From CAZCRE01 sp964501075 (lineage in GTDB: Archaea > Thermoproteota > Bathyarchaeia > Bathyarchaeales > Bathycorpusculaceae), in the NCBI GenBank assembly GCA_964501075.1, contig CAZCRE010000061.1, positions 1-8,209 on the forward strand: a stretch of DNA of 8,209 nucleotides. Direction: 5' to 3'. Positions 6,155 to 8,209 of the stretch are shown piece after piece. Within the stretch, counting starts at the first letter, position 1, and each line of letters opens with the position of its first letter. A program made the position numbers and the translations under genes. The notes beneath the pieces were generated by a model, which searched no databases, was not told the DNA's origin, and saw only the letters and a program-made list of their open reading frames with translations.

Positions 6155-6430
6155 ATGCCAGACAAAGTGCATTGTTCCCATATTCTAGTCAAGACAGAAA
6201 CGGAAGCCAAAGTGATATTGGAGCGTATAAAGAAAGGCGAGAAATTTGCAAACATAGCCAAGGAAGTTTCACTGTGCCCTTCGGGAAAGAACGGTGGAGA
6301 CCTCGGAACTTTCGGCAGAGGAAAAATGGTCAAGGAATTTGAAAACGCCGCCTTTGCTATTAACAAAGGAGAGATTTCAGGCATAGTGAAAACGAAGTTT
6401 GGATACCACATAGTCAAACGACTAGAATAG
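6155..6430 (+). CDS. Single-domain parvulin peptidyl-prolyl cis-trans isomerase
   Basis: A 91-residue cytosolic protein that is one parvulin domain with no signal peptide, membrane anchor or SurA/PrsA-like extension. It speeds cis-trans exchange at proline peptide bonds, helping folding or switching of partners. Visible core: CSHILVK (7-13, His9), GEKFANIAKEVS (28-39), NGGDLGTFGRGKMV (46-59), EFENAAF (61-67) and FGYHIVKRLE (82-91, His85). Cys41, in SLCPSGK, aligns by eye with the active-site Cys of Pin1 and E. coli Par10; Met58 and Phe62 match the proline pocket. Overall it closely resembles the short parvulins of Nitrososphaeria such as CsPinA of Cenarchaeum. I place the start at ATG 6155, not the in-frame ATG at 6128, because the promoter covers the latter and the shorter form fits the family. 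AAGGGG (6145-6150) precedes the ATG by 4 bases but may fall outside the transcript. It is the only firm plus-strand gene here. Confidence 0.93.
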   Translation: MPDKVHCSHILVKTETEAKVILERIKKGEKFANIAKEVSLCPSGKNGGDLGTFGRGKMVKEFENAAFAINKGEISGIVKTKFGYHIVKRLE

Positions 6431-6456
6431 GCATTAGAACGGAACACAAGCCTATT
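6426..6456. terminator. Stem-loop between the convergent parvulin and P-type ATPase genes
   Basis: AATAGGC (6426-6432), which includes the parvulin stop codon, pairs perfectly with GCCTATT (6450-6456) across a 17-base loop. A/T-rich sequence follows on both sides. It sits in the 66-base gap between two genes that run into each other, where a shared transcript end is expected. There is no long T-tract. Confidence 0.35.
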
Positions 6457-6496
6457 AATACAAAATTTCTGGGGCAGATAGTTTAAACTGTCGTCA

Positions 6497-8209
6497 TCAA
6501 GGCTTCCATGCTCTCAGAAGCATCGAGTTTCCAACAACCGTAATATCACTGAGTATCATCGAAGCCGCAGCTGCTTCTGGCGGGATGAGCACGCCTAGGA
6601 ACGGTTGTAGGACGCCTGCTGCCAAAGGGATCATTATTAGGTTGTAGAAGAATGCCCAGAACAGGTTCTGCTTTATCTTGCCTAATGTTTTTTTGCTCAG
6701 TTTTATGCTGGTGGCGACGTCACGCGGGTCGTCTTTGAGCAGAACGATGTCCCCTGAATCGACAGCGACGTCTGTTCCGCTTCCAATGGCTATGCCCACG
6801 TTTGCCTGTTTGATGGCAGGTGCGTCGTTTATTCCGTCTCCTACCATGGCCACGAAACGTCCTTTGCCTTGTAGTTTCTTGATTTCCTCAACCTTCTGAG
6901 CTGGCACGACTTCTGCGAGGACTTCGTCGACGCCCAGCTGCTTGGCTATTGCTTCCGCAGTTCTCTTTGTGTCACCTGTGAGCATAACGACCTTTAACCC
7001 CATCTTTTGAAGCGTGTTTACTGCTTCTCTTGAATGCTCTTTAACCGTGTCAGATACGGCAAGGGCTCCTGCTGCTTTTCCGTCTACGGCGAGTATGAGA
7101 ACAGTCTTGCCTTCGGCTTCCAGCCTTTCTATTTCGCTTTCAAGGTGATCAATTTGTACGTTGTTGTTTCGCATCAGAGCGCGGTTTCCAATTAATGCTT
7201 TCTTGCCTTTGACTCTTGCAGTTACGCCGAGGCCTGGCAACGCATCGAAAGACTCGGGTTCAGCAACGTTGTTTCCTTCGCTCTCAGCCTTTCTGACTAT
7301 GGCTTGCCCTATGGGGTGCTCGGACCATTTCTCAGCAACGGCAGCAATGCCGAGAACGCTTTTCTTGTCGTCGGCGACTATGTCAGTGACGTCGAGTTTG
7401 CCCTTGGTCAACGTGCCTGTTTTGTCGAAAACAACTGTGTCGAGGTTCTTCACCACTTCAAGCACCGCACTGTTTTTTATGAGAACACCGTTCTCGGCTC
7501 CCTTGCCTACACCGATCATTATCGCGGCTGGCGTCGCGATGCCCAACGCGCAGGGACAAGAAATAGCCAAGACTGCAACCATCGTGGTCAACGCCAAGCC
7601 TTGATTGCCAAAGACGAAGAACCAAACAGCAAACGTTAGGATCGATATCGACACGACGACGGGGACAAAGACGTTGACGACTTTGTCTGCAAGCCTCTGG
7701 ATCGGAGCTTTGCTTGCCTGTACTTCTCGAGCCAAACGCACTATCTGAGCCAGAGTTGTTTCCAAGCCAACTTTTTCCGCTTCAAACTTGAGTGAGCCAG
7801 TTTTGTTGATTGTGCCGCTGAAGACCGTGTCGCCTATTTTCTTTTCAACGGGAACTGACTCTCCGGTTATCATTGACTCGTCGATGAACGTGTGGCCTTC
7901 AGTGACTGTTCCGTCAACCGGAATCCTGTCTCCTGGTTTGACGACTACTGTGTCGCCTATCTGAACTTCGTCAACCGATATTTCCTTCTCTTGGCCCTCT
8001 TGTATCACAGTGGCGGTTTTGGGCTGAAGCCCCATAAGCTTCTTTATGGCGTCTCCGGTTCGTTCAACAGCCATGTCTTCAAGCAGCATGCCTAGCGTTA
8101 TCGTTGTTATGACAACGGCTGAAGCGTCGAAGAATCCCATGCCGTCGGGCACGAAGAACGTGATGTAGGCTGAATAGACGTAGGCAACTGAGGAGCTGAG
8201 TGCAACGAG
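6497..8209 (-). CDS. copA: Copper-type heavy-metal translocating P1B ATPase, C-terminal 570 residues (N-terminus off the window)
   Basis: The visible part starts in the third of eight expected membrane helices (VALSSSVAYVYSAYITFF) and ends at TGA 6497; the frame is open to the right edge, so the GTG at 8152 is internal. Landmarks by residue of the visible part: actuator TGES (115-118), metal-site CPC in AISCPCALG (218-220), phosphorylated DKTGT (Asp262), SEHP (296-299, the P1B nucleotide motif), TGDT (411-414), VGDGINDAP (456-464), YN in the seventh helix (522-523), and MILSDITVVGN in the last helix (551-561). CPC plus YN points to Cu(I)/Ag(I) export from the cytosol. In the last helix the usual MxxSS appears as MxxSD, so metal choice is less certain. 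The N-terminal metal-binding domain and first two helices, if present, are beyond the window. No copper regulator or chaperone gene is in view. The gene converges with the parvulin gene. Confidence 0.93.
   Translation of the reverse strand, partial: LVALSSSVAYVYSAYITFFVPDGMGFFDASAVVITTITLGMLLEDMAVERTGDAIKKLMGLQPKTATVIQEGQEKEISVDEVQIGDTVVVKPGDRIPVDGTVTEGHTFIDESMITGESVPVEKKIGDTVFSGTINKTGSLKFEAEKVGLETTLAQIVRLAREVQASKAPIQRLADKVVNVFVPVVVSISILTFAVWFFVFGNQGLALTTMVAVLAISCPCALGIATPAAIMIGVGKGAENGVLIKNSAVLEVVKNLDTVVFDKTGTLTKGKLDVTDIVADDKKSVLGIAAVAEKWSEHPIGQAIVRKAESEGNNVAEPESFDALPGLGVTARVKGKKALIGNRALMRNNNVQIDHLESEIERLEAEGKTVLILAVDGKAAGALAVSDTVKEHSREAVNTLQKMGLKVVMLTGDTKRTAEAIAKQLGVDEVLAEVVPAQKVEEIKKLQGKGRFVAMVGDGINDAPAIKQANVGIAIGSGTDVAVDSGDIVLLKDDPRDVATSIKLSKKTLGKIKQNLFWAFFYNLIMIPLAAGVLQPFLGVLIPPEAAAASMILSDITVVGNSMLLRAWKP

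Noticed and set aside
6133..6447. 104-codon minus-strand ORF opposite the parvulin gene
   Set aside because: The plus strand encodes a clear parvulin; the antisense frame has no recognisable domain.
6480..6489. Palindrome AGTTTAAACT before the ATPase stop
   Set aside because: Short A/T-rich palindrome in a convergent gap with no sign of a promoter function or conservation.
7161..7604. 147-codon plus-strand ORF opposite the P-type ATPase
   Set aside because: It is antisense to a strongly conserved coding region containing the CPC and DKTGT motifs; it is a shadow frame.

Overview
The window looks like a chromosomal segment from an anaerobic archaeon, possibly of the Bathyarchaeia/Thermoproteota type, though the lineage is inferred from gene content only. 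Three things point that way: the N-terminus of a heterodisulfide-reductase HdrA flavoprotein, an ADP-forming acetyl-CoA synthetase (ATP-yielding acetate formation), and archaeal TATA/BRE-like promoter elements with very short leaders. I see no rRNA, tRNA, CRISPR array, insertion sequence or phage gene.

Layout. Positions 1-296 (minus) hold the first 98 codons of hdrA, which runs off the left edge. Positions 297-520 are its upstream region, with an 11-bp inverted repeat and a small dyad. Positions 521-3382 (minus) encode a 953-residue single-chain acetate/acyl-CoA ligase (ADP-forming) with a C-terminal GNAT domain. Positions 3383-3824 are a 442-bp gap with an 8-bp stem-loop, a T-tract and one doubtful 37-codon plus-strand ORF. 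Positions 3825-5087 (minus) encode a CPA1-type cation/proton antiporter. Positions 5242-5829 (minus) encode a five-helix membrane protein that I read as a divergent YdjM/DUF457-like protein. Positions 5861-6055 (minus) are a doubtful 64-codon ORF. Positions 6155-6430 (plus) encode a single-domain parvulin prolyl isomerase. Positions 6497-8209 (minus) encode most of a copper-type P1B ATPase whose N-terminus lies beyond the right edge.

How they fit together. The spacers between same-strand genes are about 150-440 bp and most hold promoter-like elements, so this looks like a row of mostly single-gene transcription units rather than one operon. By family knowledge, HdrA takes part in flavin-based electron bifurcation, the ligase makes ATP from acyl-CoA, the antiporter handles Na+/K+ and H+, and the ATPase exports Cu(I)/Ag(I). 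No new multi-gene system is evident. The most interesting points are local: a GNAT-fused ligase that keeps both phospho-histidine motifs, an Asp in the last-helix metal site of the P-type ATPase, the divergent five-helix protein, the repeats in front of hdrA, and a start-site correction for the parvulin.
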